Program-made: the position numbers and the translations under genes
The notes under the pieces: model-generated
Told to the model about the DNA's origin: nothing
What the model saw: the letters and a program-made list of their open reading frames with translations, nothing else
Database searches by the model: none
Part shown: positions 21,449-33,093 of the stretch, in pieces
Numbering within the stretch: the first letter of the stretch is position 1
Layout of the letters: the number at the start of each line of letters is the position of its first letter
DNA from: Corythucha ciliata
Taxonomy: Eukaryota; Arthropoda; Insecta; Hemiptera; Tingidae
Assembly: GCA_038030265.1 (NCBI GenBank)
Contig: CM075942.1
Span: 36,918,751 to 36,982,750, forward strand
DNA: 64,000 nt
Direction: 5' to 3'

Positions 21449-21665
21449 TACAGGGTGACTGGTACTTGGTTGAACAAAATAAGAGGTGATTATACATCCA
21501 AAATGCAACAAAAAATAGCCTATGACCCTGGGTCCGATTTCCATTCCTAGTCGAGATAATTGATTTTTTCACGTTTTTCAGCACAACGCGGGTTTCCTCT
21601 ACTAAAACAGCTGTAACTTGGGAAATAAGCAATTCAGCAACACCACTGAAAAGGGCACATCGTCG
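21449..21665. repeat. Dispersed repeat R3, copy 1, at a TACAGGGTG terminus
   Basis: TACAGGGTG at 21449-21457 is followed by about 205 bp that match 63202-63395 in the same orientation (shared GGTACTTGGTTGAACAAAAT and TTTCCATTCCTAGTC). The second copy lacks the terminus. TACAGGGTG also ends the element at 44917-46560. Confidence 0.65.
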
Positions 21666-22639
21666 ACCTCAGGTTTCCCTTAATTTCCACCAATGCGGTG
21701 TTGGTATGAACAATAGTCCCGAGCATGCATTTCAGAGCAGAAAATGACTCGAACCTTTCGTACAGTTCTGGCTTTTTCTTCAGGATGGTTAGATTTGGGT
21801 TCATAATTGTGGCGACCTTTTTGTTTGACTTTAATTTGTTAATTTATGGATTTCACTATTGACGTGTCCTTGGTGGCGCTCAAAAAGAAAATAAATGAAA
21901 TCAAATCAAATATTGAACAGGTTATACAGGTTATACTAGGTTACAGGTTAAAAGAAAACTGTGGGGTCGCAGGGGGAATGTGTTTCATCGTGCGCACACC
22001 CCCTTCACCCCTTTATACACAATGCTCCCTCTATGAATTAGACCTCTATGCTGTAAACAACAGCATTGCTTTGGTTGGCCGAGTTAGTGAAATAAAATTG
22101 GTGCAAGCCTAGCAAAGCATCGGGAATACTTTACTTTGAAAATTAATTAATATTTCCGAATCATTTTTCTTCTCGTTTGTTCTCATTTTCCCCTCAATAT
22201 AACTTCTACCACATAGTGCGATGGTCGAGAACAAAATAGAGAAAACTAGAAAAGTTCTCTCTCCAGTGTATCATAACTTCGAAAGTAAATACATAAAGGC
22301 TCATTAACCAATGCTAATAAAATGAGCTGCATGCCCAAAAATACACAAATTTCGGTGACGTCAAACCCCACCAGGGGTTGGGAGGTTAATGGATGGAACC
22401 GCGTATCTGGGGGTTTCTCGACTCATGGAATACGAAAATTGAAACGGATTTTCGACCAAAGTGCCCTTAACCGTCCTCTTGCTGTGATTTCCAGGTTTTT
22501 TTTTGGGGGCGATTTATTTAGAAAATATTAGAAACTTCTTCATAAAGGTTCTTCTGCCCTGTCCCCGTTTCACCCGTAGCGGGACGTTTTAAGTGTGGCA
22601 TTGCTGTATTTTTGGAGTATATACAGAATTATGTATAAT
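21666..22639. other. No recognisable feature
   Basis: No gene recognised. An 88-codon frame at 21846-22112 (plus) has no identifiable domain. Confidence 0.35.
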
Positions 22640-22777
22640 GGAGAGATTTTTCAAACAGCTCCGCTAACGTCTAACGTTAACGCTATTCACATTTCAACCA
22701 ACGAAATGTTTACTACCCTAGCAACGTGAACTCAAAAAGTAACTTTAGCGTTTACGGGACTGGTTGCAAAATCTCTC
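22640..22777. mobile_element. MITE family D, copy 2
   Basis: Reverse complement of 20067-20203 with a few substitutions, same GGAGAGATTTT ends. Confidence 0.8.
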
Positions 22778-24506
22778 TAATATCTAATTTTATAAAATTC
22801 CCTGGGAGTCTTCGTATTCCTATTTTTGCCGTTTCTTCTTTTTTGCTCTTTCTTTCTTTTTCAAAGAGAGGTGTTATTTTTGATCATTTCCTTTAGGCTG
22901 GTTGTTAATGGGATGAATTGATCTGTTTATCGAAGGTATAAAAGAAAGGAAAAAAGAGGTTTACTGCCAAGTTATGACTAGACTTAAGTGCTATCTCGTG
23001 TCTGCTATAAAAAAGACTGCTATGTGCTGTTTGGGTTTGTAACTAAAAGGCAAATCCAATAGTGAAAACAGAACGACTTCTAATAATCCACAACGATATC
23101 ATTTAAAGAGAAGGTAGTATAGTAACAGCAGGCAGAATCTTGTGCGTATATTGCTTCGTATTTTTCAATATATGCACCTACTGAACTTCCTTAAGTACTT
23201 ATTGTAAGTCCCTTCTATATGTACATATACATGTTATGTATCTACTTAAACTTAAATGCATTTCAATCCCCATCTAGGATTGAACTAAAATAGGTTCAAT
23301 GAGAAACCGGTTTAGGTGGATTATGGTTATGGTCATAAAGGCTGTAGAAGCTCGAAGATTAATAATTCTCTCGTGTGAATATATGCAACACCTTAATCAG
23401 GAGAACTGATAAAAGAACAATGTGAATACATTAAAGGGAACAGTCACATTGCCGCTGTACATACATTAAATCGCATAATCAATATCCTGAAGTAAAGCTC
23501 AGGTTTACGATCTACACCTTGACTTGAATTTCAATGGCTTAAGGCGAGCTCATGCCCTCCACTCAACCTTTGTCAAGCCCTTTTGCCACCCATTCTACAC
23601 TCCAGTTTTTAAGCCACGCAACATAACATATACCTGTTTTAAGTAATCGCAACGGAGAGTTCCGAACGATGAAGGTTACAACGAGTTCTAGTTATTATTG
23701 CAAGATGCTTTGACTTTAAAAAGCGGGGCTTTGCGTGCGGATAAAATGGCCTTTCTTTCCCTAGCACTTCCACATAAATAGAATAGGGTGAAATCGAAGT
23801 AAAGGACTATTAAATCAAAGCACCCCTTTTCGCTCTATATCTTCTTGCAAATTTTTGTTTTTGTATTTTCAGGCACTAAAAAGAGCATATGCCTATTATC
23901 TTTTTTAAATATAATGATTGATTATTGATAATGGATTTTGTTCTCTTGTCGTCACGAATTGAATTTTACGGGTGACAAAGAAGAATTCTCCTTTGTTCCA
24001 CATCGGATAAATCACAACTTCACCCGTTGAACACTTTGAAATAGACTGGTGGTCTTCATTAATGAAAAATGCATTATTCCATTCTTTGAATTTTTAAGAT
24101 CTGTATAAAGGGGGGGGGGCGACGAACGAAGGTAATAAATCGCTCTCAGCAAATTCGGAACAATAGTTTCAATAGGTCTGTTCTCTCATTTGTTAGTGCA
24201 GAAAAAGTGCTACACCAAACACTGACTTCACTGATTGTGAATTAGTCAAAAATTAATAATGAAAACATGTGTTTGGTGGGCGTGATCCTTTCTACGCTGA
24301 AGTATCGGATTTTCTCTACACATACCCTAGAATAACCCCTTTCCCGCTCGCTGAAGCCTCCCTCAGCGTTAAGAAATGGGCCACTTTCTTGCACATGGGC
24401 GAGAATGTTACCACAGTGCGAGAATGGATTTCATTCTCGAACCAGTGCGAGAAATAGTAGTTTACTTAACTAGACGAGGAAGTGAGGTTTTTCCTGCGAG
24501 TCTTTG
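22778..24506. other. No recognisable feature
   Basis: AT-rich DNA with a run of nine to ten G near 24109. No gene or repeat recognised. Confidence 0.35.
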
Positions 24507-24969
24507 TTTTGTATTCAAGTCAAAGTCATATGGAAAACCAAGTCATTAAACTTTGTATTATTTGTATGTTAAAAAAATGAAGCGGTTCGTGGGTTGGGAT
24601 TTTTTCTCCCGATACGTTGCGCTGCTCTACTATGAAGGTAGATTACCCGCTAAATTCAAAAATTATACAAAAGTTGAGTGTTGAAAAAAACATATGGTAT
24701 CAAGATAGATATCACGCTACAACTTCAAACCGAAAATAAATATAATAATTTGTGTATTTGGCGGGTTTTCTCCTTTTTTATTCTTTACGGGAGCAAAAAT
24801 CCCAACCCAAAATAAAAAACATTTTTTTCCTCGAGTCTGAGGACTTGGTTTTCCATATAACTTTGATTCAAGTGAACACGAAAATTAAAAGTTCATTTAT
24901 TTTTGTGAATTGAGACAACAACAATTAATAATCAGAAACCAACACATGGTAACGTTGGAAACTACAGCA
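24507..24969 (-). repeat. 3' LTR, split by a hAT MITE
   Basis: It matches 37424-37531 (AACACGAAAATTAAAAGTTC, ACCAACACATGGTAACG and so on). After removing the 345-bp insert and one 8-bp duplication, 107-110 bp remain, the same length as the 5' LTR. On the element's strand it starts TGCTGTAGTTTCC. Confidence 0.82.
24521..24865. mobile_element. hAT-type MITE, 345 bp, perfect 8-bp duplication
   Basis: The termini are CAAAGTCATATGG and CCATATAACTTTG, flanked by ATTCAAGT at 24513-24520 and 24866-24873. It is near-identical in reverse complement to 9807-10150. The uninterrupted host sequence is visible in the 5' LTR (GTATTCAAG.GAACACG). Confidence 0.92.
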
Positions 24970-25284
24970 ATTCCTCCTCTCTATTCACCAAAACGCGGTG
25001 GAGGCCGTGATATTCGTCCACTTCGTGTGCGATATGTTTGGGTCACAAATCGTTGATCTCTTCGCGTTCGATTGGTCGGTGGCCTTCATTGGTACTGAAG
25101 AAATTGGTTTTCTGACGAATCGCATCTCGAACTGTCTTCTGAACTCGGAGGCAAGTTTTGCTCCGAATTCGAAGTCATTCGTGGTCCAGTCTCAGGAGTC
25201 GGCTGTTCTTGCAATGGCAGCTTATTTGTGGGCAGTACTAGAAATTGATCTTTAATGAGTGAACTGCCACAGCTTCGAATTTGG

Positions 25285-26082
25285 TCAATATGTCGACGGA
25301 AGGTAGAACTCCCAACTCGGATGACAGTGAAGTTTCCCTTCACGTTTTTCCACTTTTCCGAATTGCCATTTGTCACCGTCATAAAAACGAATGGCAACAG
25401 CGTCACCTACGTTAAAAAAACGAGTTGTTTTCATGTCTCCCTTTTTTGGTTTAATTTCGATGGTTCCTGTTTCTTTAATTACACTTAAACGTGTACGTAA
25501 TTCACGGCCAAGAAAAAGTGAAGAGGGAGAAAGACCAGTTGAACAATGAGGAGTCACGCGGTAGCTGAAAAGGAATCGATTTAGCGCATCGTCAATGGAC
25601 ATATTGGCATGTAGAGATGTTTTCAAGGCATTTTTAAACGTTTGTACATGTCGTTCAGCTTGTCCGTTCGAGGCTGGATGGTAAGGGGCAGAAAATTATT
25701 GACGTATTCCGTTTCTGGCGCAAAATGCCGACAATATTTTACTTCTGAATTGGGTAGCGTTATCGCTCACCATAATCTTCGGCATCCCAAAATTGATGAA
25801 GAATTTTGTTAGAAGTTGTTGGGTGGTCGAGGCGTCGGTCTTATTTGTGACGAAAACTTCTGTCCATTTACTATAGGCGTCTACTATTACCAAGAAATGA
25901 TTATTTTTGATTGGCCCAGCATAGTCAATATGGATTCTTTCCATGGGTCCACTGGGAGTTTCCCAGCAATGGAATTCGCATTTACTTGGATTATTTCTAA
26001 CAAGCTAGCAATGTCCGCAGTTCCGAATGTAATTATCAATATCATGATCGATTTTCGGCCACCAAACAAAACTGAAATATCA
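25285..26082 (-). pseudogene. Ty3-type integrase, broken
   Basis: In three pieces on the minus strand. At about 26080-25950 is a zinc-binding segment, visible with a stop. At 25944-25696 is a core with IHIDYAGP (first Asp) and SDNATQF (second Asp). At 25626-25285 is the C-terminal part with SYRVTPHCSTGLSPSSLFLG and a GDAVAIRFYDGDKW module. The third catalytic Glu region lies between pieces and is disrupted by frame changes near 25690. Integrase would insert the cDNA into the genome. The stops and frame changes indicate it is inactive. Confidence 0.85.
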
Positions 26083-26460
26083 TTATTGATGCGTGTGAAA
26101 AATTGACGTTAGAGGACGATGATCAGTAATTAAAGTAAACTTCCGCCCATACAGGTATTTAAAAAAACGTTTCACCCCGTAGATAATCGCCAATGCTTCT
26201 TTGTCTATTTGACTGTGCTTTTTTTCAGCTTCACTCAAGGTTCGACTTGCGAAAGATATTGGTCTTTCAGAGCCATCTTCCATGATGTGGGATAAAACGG
26301 TTCCGACACCATAAGAGCTTGCATCCGTTGCTAATGCTAATGTAATTAACTAACTCCGAACTGATCGCGTCTTTGATCCTTTGAAACGCTATTCGACGTA
26401 TTGATTAAAATTGAATTCTACGTTTTTCTTCAGAAGGGCATGTAGCGGTTGGGCTATCGA
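26083..26460 (-). pseudogene. Ty3-type RNase H, broken
   Basis: [20 protein letters not shown] and the end motif ITDHRPL are clear. The N-terminal part lies in another frame near 26290-26460, with the CDAS-type region decayed. Immediately after [12 protein letters not shown] the integrase zinc region begins, so the usual spacer of about a hundred residues is missing. It would degrade RNA in the RNA-DNA hybrid. Confidence 0.8.
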
Positions 26461-26462
26461 AC

Positions 26463-26918
26463 TCAAATTGGGGACAAATTTTCCATAAAAATTAACAAGT
26501 CCGATGAAAGCTTTGACTTGGGATGTATTTGTCGGTTCGGGAGCATCTTTGATAGCCGCCATTTTGTTGGGGCATTTGTGAATACCTTTTTCACTGATTT
26601 TAAAACCACAGTACTCAATTTCATTCTTGAAAAATTCGCTTTTCTCTTTGTTGATTTGTTGATGCGCAAGTTATATTTTTCTAAACGAATAAAAACTTTC
26701 TCAAGTAACCGGTGGTGGGAAGGGTAATCGACTGTGGCGAGGCAAACATCATCAAAGAAAATAGCTACTCCTTCGATACCTTCTAAGACTTGTTCAATTG
26801 TTCGCTGCCAAATTGACGGCGCACAGCTGACGCCAAATGGAAGACGGTTTTGTTGGAACAAGCCTAAGTGAGTGTTAAGTGTCAAAAGTTCTCTGTCGTC
26901 CGGGTGAATTTCAATATG

Positions 26919-26921
<3 letters not shown>
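26463..26921 (-). pseudogene. Ty3-type reverse transcriptase, distal part
   Basis: It begins in phase at IEIHPDDRELLTLNTH, directly next to the LINE poly(A). It includes NRLPFGVSCAPSIWQRTIEQ and the catalytic box IFFDDVCLA (a YxDD-type box, here FFDD). It belongs to the same protein as 35814-36316; the LINE splits the domain just before the IEIH segment. A frame change lies near 26650. Confidence 0.85.

Positions 26922-26970
<49 letters not shown>
26922..26970 (-). other. Poly(A) tail of the inserted LINE (49 T on plus strand)
   Basis: An uninterrupted run of 49 T at 26922-26970. It marks the 3' end of the minus-strand LINE and its junction with the Ty3-type element. Its length and purity suggest the LINE insertion is not very old, unless the run has expanded. 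Confidence 0.9.
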
Positions 26971-26975
<5 letters not shown>

Positions 26976-27131
26976 AGATGGTTTATTTGGTTTGAGGCTG
27001 TCGCTTATACAAATGAGTTCGCGCTCATATTTAACTAAAAGTTACAGAAAACTAAGAACTTAGAAAACTAATAATCACAGGGTTCGTATAACGAAAAATC
27101 AAAACATACAACTAACATACTAAAGCACAAT

Positions 27132-27974
27132 TTATTGGTTAGACTCAATAAAATCTTTAAACCGCAGAGCGGCAGAAATGTAGTAGTATAAGTCATTGAG
27201 GTGTTTTTTCGACTTAATTGTTAACAGATTCGTAATATTATCTACGGAACTATCAGACGCAATGTACTCAGAAATATATTTGCTTCTACAAAAACTAAAA
27301 ATAGGACACCGTAATAAAAAATGGTACAAATCATCTTCTTCGAATTTGTTACATAGCTGGCACATTTTTTCGCTATCAAAAATAAAAGTCTTCTGATCGA
27401 AATAAATTCTACATCAATTTGGTCGGCCCAGTCGTAACTGGCTTACCACCCTTTGTTTACAGATTTTTACTCTATACTCCGTCAAATATTCCTGGCCTGT
27501 CATTAACACATTTATGTGACAATAAAGTGGATTAAATTTCGATTTGTTGGCCGAAACAACGTCACGGTTCGAGTAATGTGTAAGTGCCTCCCGACCGATG
27601 CGTTGGACTAATTCTCTCATAACGTCATGGTCGTCCACATATTTGAGGTCCGCTACGCCCACGTCACTTACTAACAACTTTAACTGTGAAAACCAATTGA
27701 ATTTCGTCTCATTAATTTGTCCTCTATCAAGAGCTTCTAACCTTCTTAAACAAATGTTTGGCAGGCGGTCAGGGGCCATTTTGTGAATTTTGACCCAGAA
27801 TATAACCGTCCTCTTAATAATTTCGACAGCTATGTGACAAATACCAGTTTCCAATCTTACCATGTAACATGGAGTTTGACGAGACCAATGAAAAACGGAC
27901 TTAAAAAAGGTTTGCGAAATCTTTTCCAGTTTGCTTAAATACAATGGAGCCCAAACCTCTGCATTATACAGCAA
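27132..27974 (-). pseudogene. LINE ORF2 C-terminal region with CCHC motif
   Basis: This covers the part after the RT. One piece runs from about 27974 to 27414 (starts near YNAEVWAPLYLSKLEKISQT). After a frame break near 27412 the second piece (27365-27132) carries CQLC....DLYHFLLRC, a CX2CX8HX4C zinc motif typical of LINE C-termini. It is joined to the RT region upstream by a one-base frame change near 28010. It probably binds the element's RNA or target DNA. Confidence 0.8.
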
Positions 27975-28008
27975 AGTGGAATATACAAGTGAATGAAATA
28001 ACTTAACT

Positions 28009-29325
28009 CTAGTGTCCCACTAGAGCTTTGCACTTGACTAAAATATCACGGGATTTCGCTGACGCCAGTTGCGCTTTCCCCAGAAAGTCCTCCACTGCCA
28101 ACGAAAAAACCCCTGATCTCGAAAAAGTAACCCCAAGATAATTAAAGCTAGAGCATATATCTAACCTTACTCCGTTATAATAAAAATTAACACCTTCTGC
28201 CACTTTCCCTCCCCTCTTAAAAGGTAAAACTTTCGTCTTGTCAATGTTAACTTCCAGTGAGTTTAGCTCGCAGTACTTAGATAATAACGACAGTTTTTTA
28301 TTCATACCAACACATCCGTAGTCTAAAATTACTAAGTCATCGCCATAAAGTAACCCAGTTAAATCTTTACTGCCCCCTACATCGACACCGTTGCAGCAAT
28401 TCGACTCTAAAAAACTAAGTAAATCGTGTATGAAGAGGGCAAACAGCAGCGGACTGAGGGAGTCTCCTTGCAACACTCCCATGGTGATATCTATAGTGAA
28501 TTTGTTATGCGCGTCTTCCAGGATTAACTTAGCCTTGCCATAAAGTTCCTTTAAGACATTAATTATTTTTGCAGAGAGACCCAAAGTATAAAGCTTGGCC
28601 CACAAGTTGGAATGATTAACCAGATCAAATGCTCGGCGAAAGTCTATGAATGCCGCATAAACGGTTCGCTTCTTTAGCCTAACACTCATACCCACTGCTG
28701 CATTTAAAACAAACAAATTAACAAAACAGCCTCTTCCCGGTCTAAAACCATTTTGCTCTTCAGGTAACAATTTCGCCTGGTCAGCCCAGGCCAAAATTCG
28801 TTTAGCCAATACAGACGTAAATATTTTTAAAATACAATTAATAAGGGCAATGCTTAGATAACAGTGCGGATCACTCCGGTCCCCCTTCTTAAATAAATGA
28901 AATGAACAAATCTCGGCCCATTTATCAGGAATAAATGCCGTAGAAAGAACTGAGTTGAAAAGGTTTAGGACATAATGCTCCCACGATGCCGGCATAATTT
29001 TATACAATTCATATTTTAAGCCATCGGAGCCTGCAGCTTTTCCTAATTTACAATTTTTAATTACTGTCAGAAGCTCGTCCAAAGTGATATCCTGATCTAA
29101 AATAGAGTTATAATTACCGATGAAATACGAGTCACAAGATATTCTACTTGGATAAAATTGTAGGTAATTGCTAGCAAAGTCATTTAACGGAATGACATCA
29201 TCAACTCGATTCTTAAACCTAAATTTGTTAATAATAGCCCAAAACGTTTTTGAGTCCCGAGCGTTGGAAAGTTCGTTCAGATTGCTTAATAAATAATTCT
29301 GCTTCTCCCGTTTAATCGTTAATTT
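28009..29325 (-). pseudogene. LINE ORF2 reverse transcriptase
   Basis: Open from 29325 to 28012. The order of motifs is right for a non-LTR RT: GKAAGSDGLKYELYK, then a fingers region with LFKKGDRSDP, EEQNGFRPGRGC, AAFIDFRRAFDLVNH, GVLQGDSLSPLLFALFIHDL and the catalytic LLYGDDLVIL (YGDD where YADD is usual). The catalytic aspartates are all retained. It is separated from the endonuclease by a TAA at about 29326 and from the C-terminus by a frameshift near 28010, so the ORF is dead although the RT block itself is well preserved. Confidence 0.93.
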
Positions 29326-30124
29326 TTAATTTTTTCTGCTATCCACCAATGCCCCGTAACACTCCTCCGAATAGTTATTCTTCCTCAGGGCTTTATACTT
29401 TTCTCGCACTAATTTTTTAGCGGACAGGCAGTGTTGATTGAACCATGGTTTGGAATTGAAATTCTTCACTCCAGAACATTTCTTAATCTTTAGAAGGCCC
29501 GACTCAATAGCACATGATTTTAAGCAGCTAACCAAGTTTTCGTTAAGCTCATTCGCATTGTCCGAGTTAAAATAAATAGCCTGGGATTTTCTCAAAAGAG
29601 ATTGATAATTTTGTACAGTTTGGTCGTTGATACAAATTATATCTTTTGCTGCTCGGGCATGATTACGAATCTCTGGAGTAACATGTACAGTCTGGCTCGA
29701 ATAGTCGAAACTTAGGCTCAGAGGCAAGTGGCTTGAATACTCTGGCACTGGGTTTACTTTAAAAATACTGATTGACTGAATTAAGTCATGAGTGACCCAC
29801 ACTAAATCTACAGTACTAGTAACACGATAAGTAATATCCGTGAACTGACCCGGTGAATCATCGGGGCTTCTGCCATTTAACACTATGAACCCATTACTTT
29901 CCATTGCCTTTTTAACTAATTTACGGCCTCTAGCATTACAAACGGAGTCCAACGATTCTCTTCGATCGTCTACAGTACTACCAAAAAGGAACCCTTCGCT
30001 GAACTGATTCAAATTTCCAATCCTAGCATTCCAGTCCCCGCCGATAATAACGTTACCACAATTTCCATTGTTATTAATAGACAACATTGCTTTTTCCAAA
30101 TTGTCAAGACTTTGTCTCATCTTC
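29326..30124 (-). pseudogene. LINE ORF2 endonuclease, distal part
   Basis: AP-endonuclease segments are visible: VIIGGDWNARIG, FTDITYRVTSTVDLVWVTHD and YSSHLPLSLSF near the end. The last corresponds to the SDH motif with the Asp replaced by Ser. It continues the domain begun at 35375-35026; the 4.9-kb DNA element divides them after NIYWRPQ. The frame is one base out across the junction after allowing for a TA duplication. Confidence 0.88.
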
Positions 30125-30319
30125 TACACGGAAAAAAAAGGGGGCTGATTTTCGGTAAAACTTAAACGAGTAAAGTCGCTAAAAAGATGACAACCGACAG
30201 TAATGCGACTGAACTCGTCAAACCAGAGATCGGTAAAATTTTAACGACTTAATTTTAACCGACTTGTCTTGCTTAATTTTAACCGAATACTTTTACGTAA
30301 TCGGTAAAAAGTCGGTACT

Positions 30320-30720
30320 TTCTTGTTAAGCGAGTCCCTACAGAACTTGAACCGAGTGTACTCTGTTCAAAGTCTGTGATATTTAGATATTCAGGATTAA
30401 CCGAGACAATATCGAGTTTTAGCTGAGTTGCTCGGTGGTAAGTCTGTAATTTTTAATGATTCGTTTTAAAACGACCCCTAACGATTATAGACAGAATATA
30501 CTCGATATTAAGTCACTAATTTTCAAAGAGTTGATCTTTAGCGAGTTCCTATAGAGCTTAACCGAGTGCACTCTGTTTAAAGTCTGTAATCTTCAGAGAT
30601 TCGTTTTAACCAGAGCCCCCAGCGATTGTCAACAGAACTCACTCGGTATCAAATCATTTATTTACAAAGATTTGTTCTTAAGCGAGTTCCTATCGAGTTT
30701 ATTTATAATAATCTCGGTAG
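30320..30720. repeat. Subterminal repeat array, about 140-bp higher-order period
   Basis: ATTCGTTTTAA starts a unit at about 30461 and again at about 30600, and AAGCGAGTTCCTAT-type phrases recur at 30329, 30540 and 30681. ACCGAGTG.ACTCTGTT.AAAG occurs at about 30351 and 30562. This gives a higher-order repeat over the short ACCGA/CGAGT motifs. Confidence 0.7.
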
Positions 30721-31064
30721 AAAATGCTTGAACTGAATGAATTAGCACTTTTTTCGAGTCTGAGCTTATTAATGTACTGTTCAGTAGATGTCATCAAACA
30801 CTACTGGAAAGTATCTTAATATAGCACATTTTCGATAAAAGTGTTTTTTTTTTTTTTTTTGCATTGGTAATAAAAGTGGTTAAAGCTTATTTTCGCAACC
30901 GCTCAATAATGCAGAGGAGTTTCGGAAATAATGGCATTCGAAAAATCGAGTGATTAAAACAAATACACAAAACGTTCCATGTTTTATTGACGTTTAGTAA
31001 AATAAAATAATATTGACTGAAAATAAAATGATATAACATTAAATAATTAGTTTAATATTTCTTA

Positions 31065-31274
31065 TTACAAGAGGCACGAAAAATTAGTCACTGCCTGAGA
31101 TAGGGCCAACCGAATTTTTTTCTCTGCAAGCCAATTCATAAATTGTAGTTCTATGTCCGCAACTTTTGAGTCACATCCTTCATAGTGGAATGTAGTTTTT
31201 GAAGTATTTGCGACCTGCACAGATAAAACAGAACTACACTCAATAACAATAAAAATTATAATAGCATTTTCCAT
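31065..31274 (-). CDS. Small open frame with signal-peptide-like start
   Basis: A 69-residue frame beginning MENAIIIFIVIECSSVLSVQ, a hydrophobic run that could act as a secretion signal, followed by a soluble segment with Cys at two further positions. No family recognised. It lies inside the CACTA-like element, about 200 bases before a 17-base poly(A) on the same strand (30860-30844), so it might be part of a retrocopied transcript. It could equally be chance. Confidence 0.2.
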   Translation of the reverse strand: MENAIIIFIVIECSSVLSVQVANTSKTTFHYEGCDSKVADIELQFMNWLAEKKIRLALSQAVTNFSCLL

Positions 31275-31669
31275 TTTCCCAAATATGTGCCCCGGGGCGG
31301 AGCAATTCTACTCTTCATAAAATCACATGTTTATGGGGAAAACAGTGGAAATGAACTGTCCCAAAGCAGAATTTCCGTGCAAATGGGATCACAATCACAC
31401 ATAATACGGATTCATTATTAACGGGGCATAAATGTATTCTTACCAAAATTAGGCCGTTTATTCTATTTTTTAAATAAGGGGTATTCCCAATAAACAATCG
31501 TTAAGTGCCATCAGCAGCCACTTTTCCTCCTTTGAATTAGTGGGCAAGTTTCGTCCCAAGCACGCAGGACGAGGTTATTCAATTTTTCACTGGCATTGGC
31601 TCCTTGGCCAGAATATCTTCATAATTTTTGATTTCTCGTGCGATAGCTGAAATGTATAAGACCTATTAG

Positions 31670-32777
31670 CAAAGTCATATGGATTACAAGTCGCGTCGCT
31701 TTTGATAAGACACGGTCCTGAAGCATTTTGGGAAAATCGATCCCGATAGAGGCCTCTGCAATTCTTACTTTATTCAATTACGAACAAGCTTTCATGAAAG
31801 GGCGTAGATTTTTAACTTTTCCGCGGGGGGCTTCTGCTCTCAAATTTGTTAAAAATTTTGTAATTATATCACTTTGTTTCATTTTGTATACAGTAGATGC
31901 GGTTTTTATGCAGGTTGTTCCGAATCAAGCACGGACAAATTTGTGGATGAAAGTAGACCTTATTTGCAATCGAAAATGCCAAATACATCATAGCCCGAAA
32001 CTCAATTGTTTCTGAGATATGATTTTCCAAACTTTTTAAAAGGCATATAACTCTTTTCTTAGTCTAGTGCTACTTTTCGCGTCCAAACGAACTTTAGTCG
32101 ACCTCTGACTCGAGATTCGAAAATAGCACATATGTTTCTGTCAAAAATGACAATTTCAGGGATTGTTCTTCCTATTTTGTCACGGCAACTGCGGTTCACA
32201 CTGGACAAATCAGAGATTTTAAATTTAGTTTAATTTGTTGCAAAGGGTGCCCCCCCCCCCTGTATCGTTAACCATCATCACTACGGGTGTTCCGGTTTGA
32301 TGGTCTACTAACTCGTTACCCTAATCATCCTTTCAACATGCAGTACTACTTCAGTACTTCAACCTGGAGTGCTTTGCAGCATTGATCCTGCGTCTTTCAC
32401 AGCATTTAGTTTTCATTTTATGATCGTATTGACGAGATGTTCGTTGAAACTGTAACGAAGGGACAAAAACACGATGAGAACAAGTAACGTCAGGAAGTAG
32501 AACGCCCAATTTTACTGCTTCTTTGGGTGGTGGTGGGGGGAATCCGACTCTCCCACCCCGAAGAAGTAGCCTTCAGCACGACGCTGATCTTCAAACTACA
32601 TAATTTCTGCTCTGCAGTTCACAAAAGGCTGAAATAAAGGAACCATGTAAACTGAACTTGAATAAAGTAAAGAACGCAGTGCTCTCTTCTGGGATCAAAA
32701 ATGAGAAATTTATTTGAGACCGCTGATTTAGGGCGGGAGGGGGTGGAATGGTGCAACTTGTAATCCATATGACTTTG
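31670..32777. mobile_element. hAT-type element, 1.1 kb, perfect 8-bp duplication
   Basis: The termini CAAAGTCATATGGATTACAA and their complement lie at 31670 and 32777, flanked by CCTATTAG at 31662-31669 and 32778-32785. It is inside the CACTA-like element. The first 13 bases of the terminus are the same as in the 345-bp MITE at 24521. A diverged partial copy is at 14988-15545. No transposase was recognised; the open frame at 32591-32860 is antisense to nothing known. Confidence 0.92.
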
Positions 32778-33020
32778 CCTATTAGCCTGTATATAGTATT
32801 ATTCTTTTTTATTTTCTTGAGCCTATAATAAGTCTTACATTCAAGTTTGGTCGCTTTCACATACGAGTCTCACTCATCTTTTTTTCCGGTAACATGTCCG
32901 TCCGAACTCGACGTTTAGCTCGACGAATACGCTTTTTTACTTCGGGATTTTGTTTACGCCACGAATTCAGCCAGTTCATGCTGCATGGTGATTCTTCAGT
33001 TGGCCACTACCTTGTACTTG

Positions 33021-33093
33021 TACAGTCGGTTCCAACTCGATATGTTTCATCAAGTAGTACTTTTTCAACGAGTGTCTTGCTTGAACAACCGAA
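33021..33093. repeat. 73-bp identical direct repeat, copy 1
   Basis: Identical to 34589-34661 (starts TACAGTCGGTTCCAACTCGA). It contains CGAGT motifs like those of the subterminal regions, but lies well inside the CACTA-like element. Confidence 0.85.
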
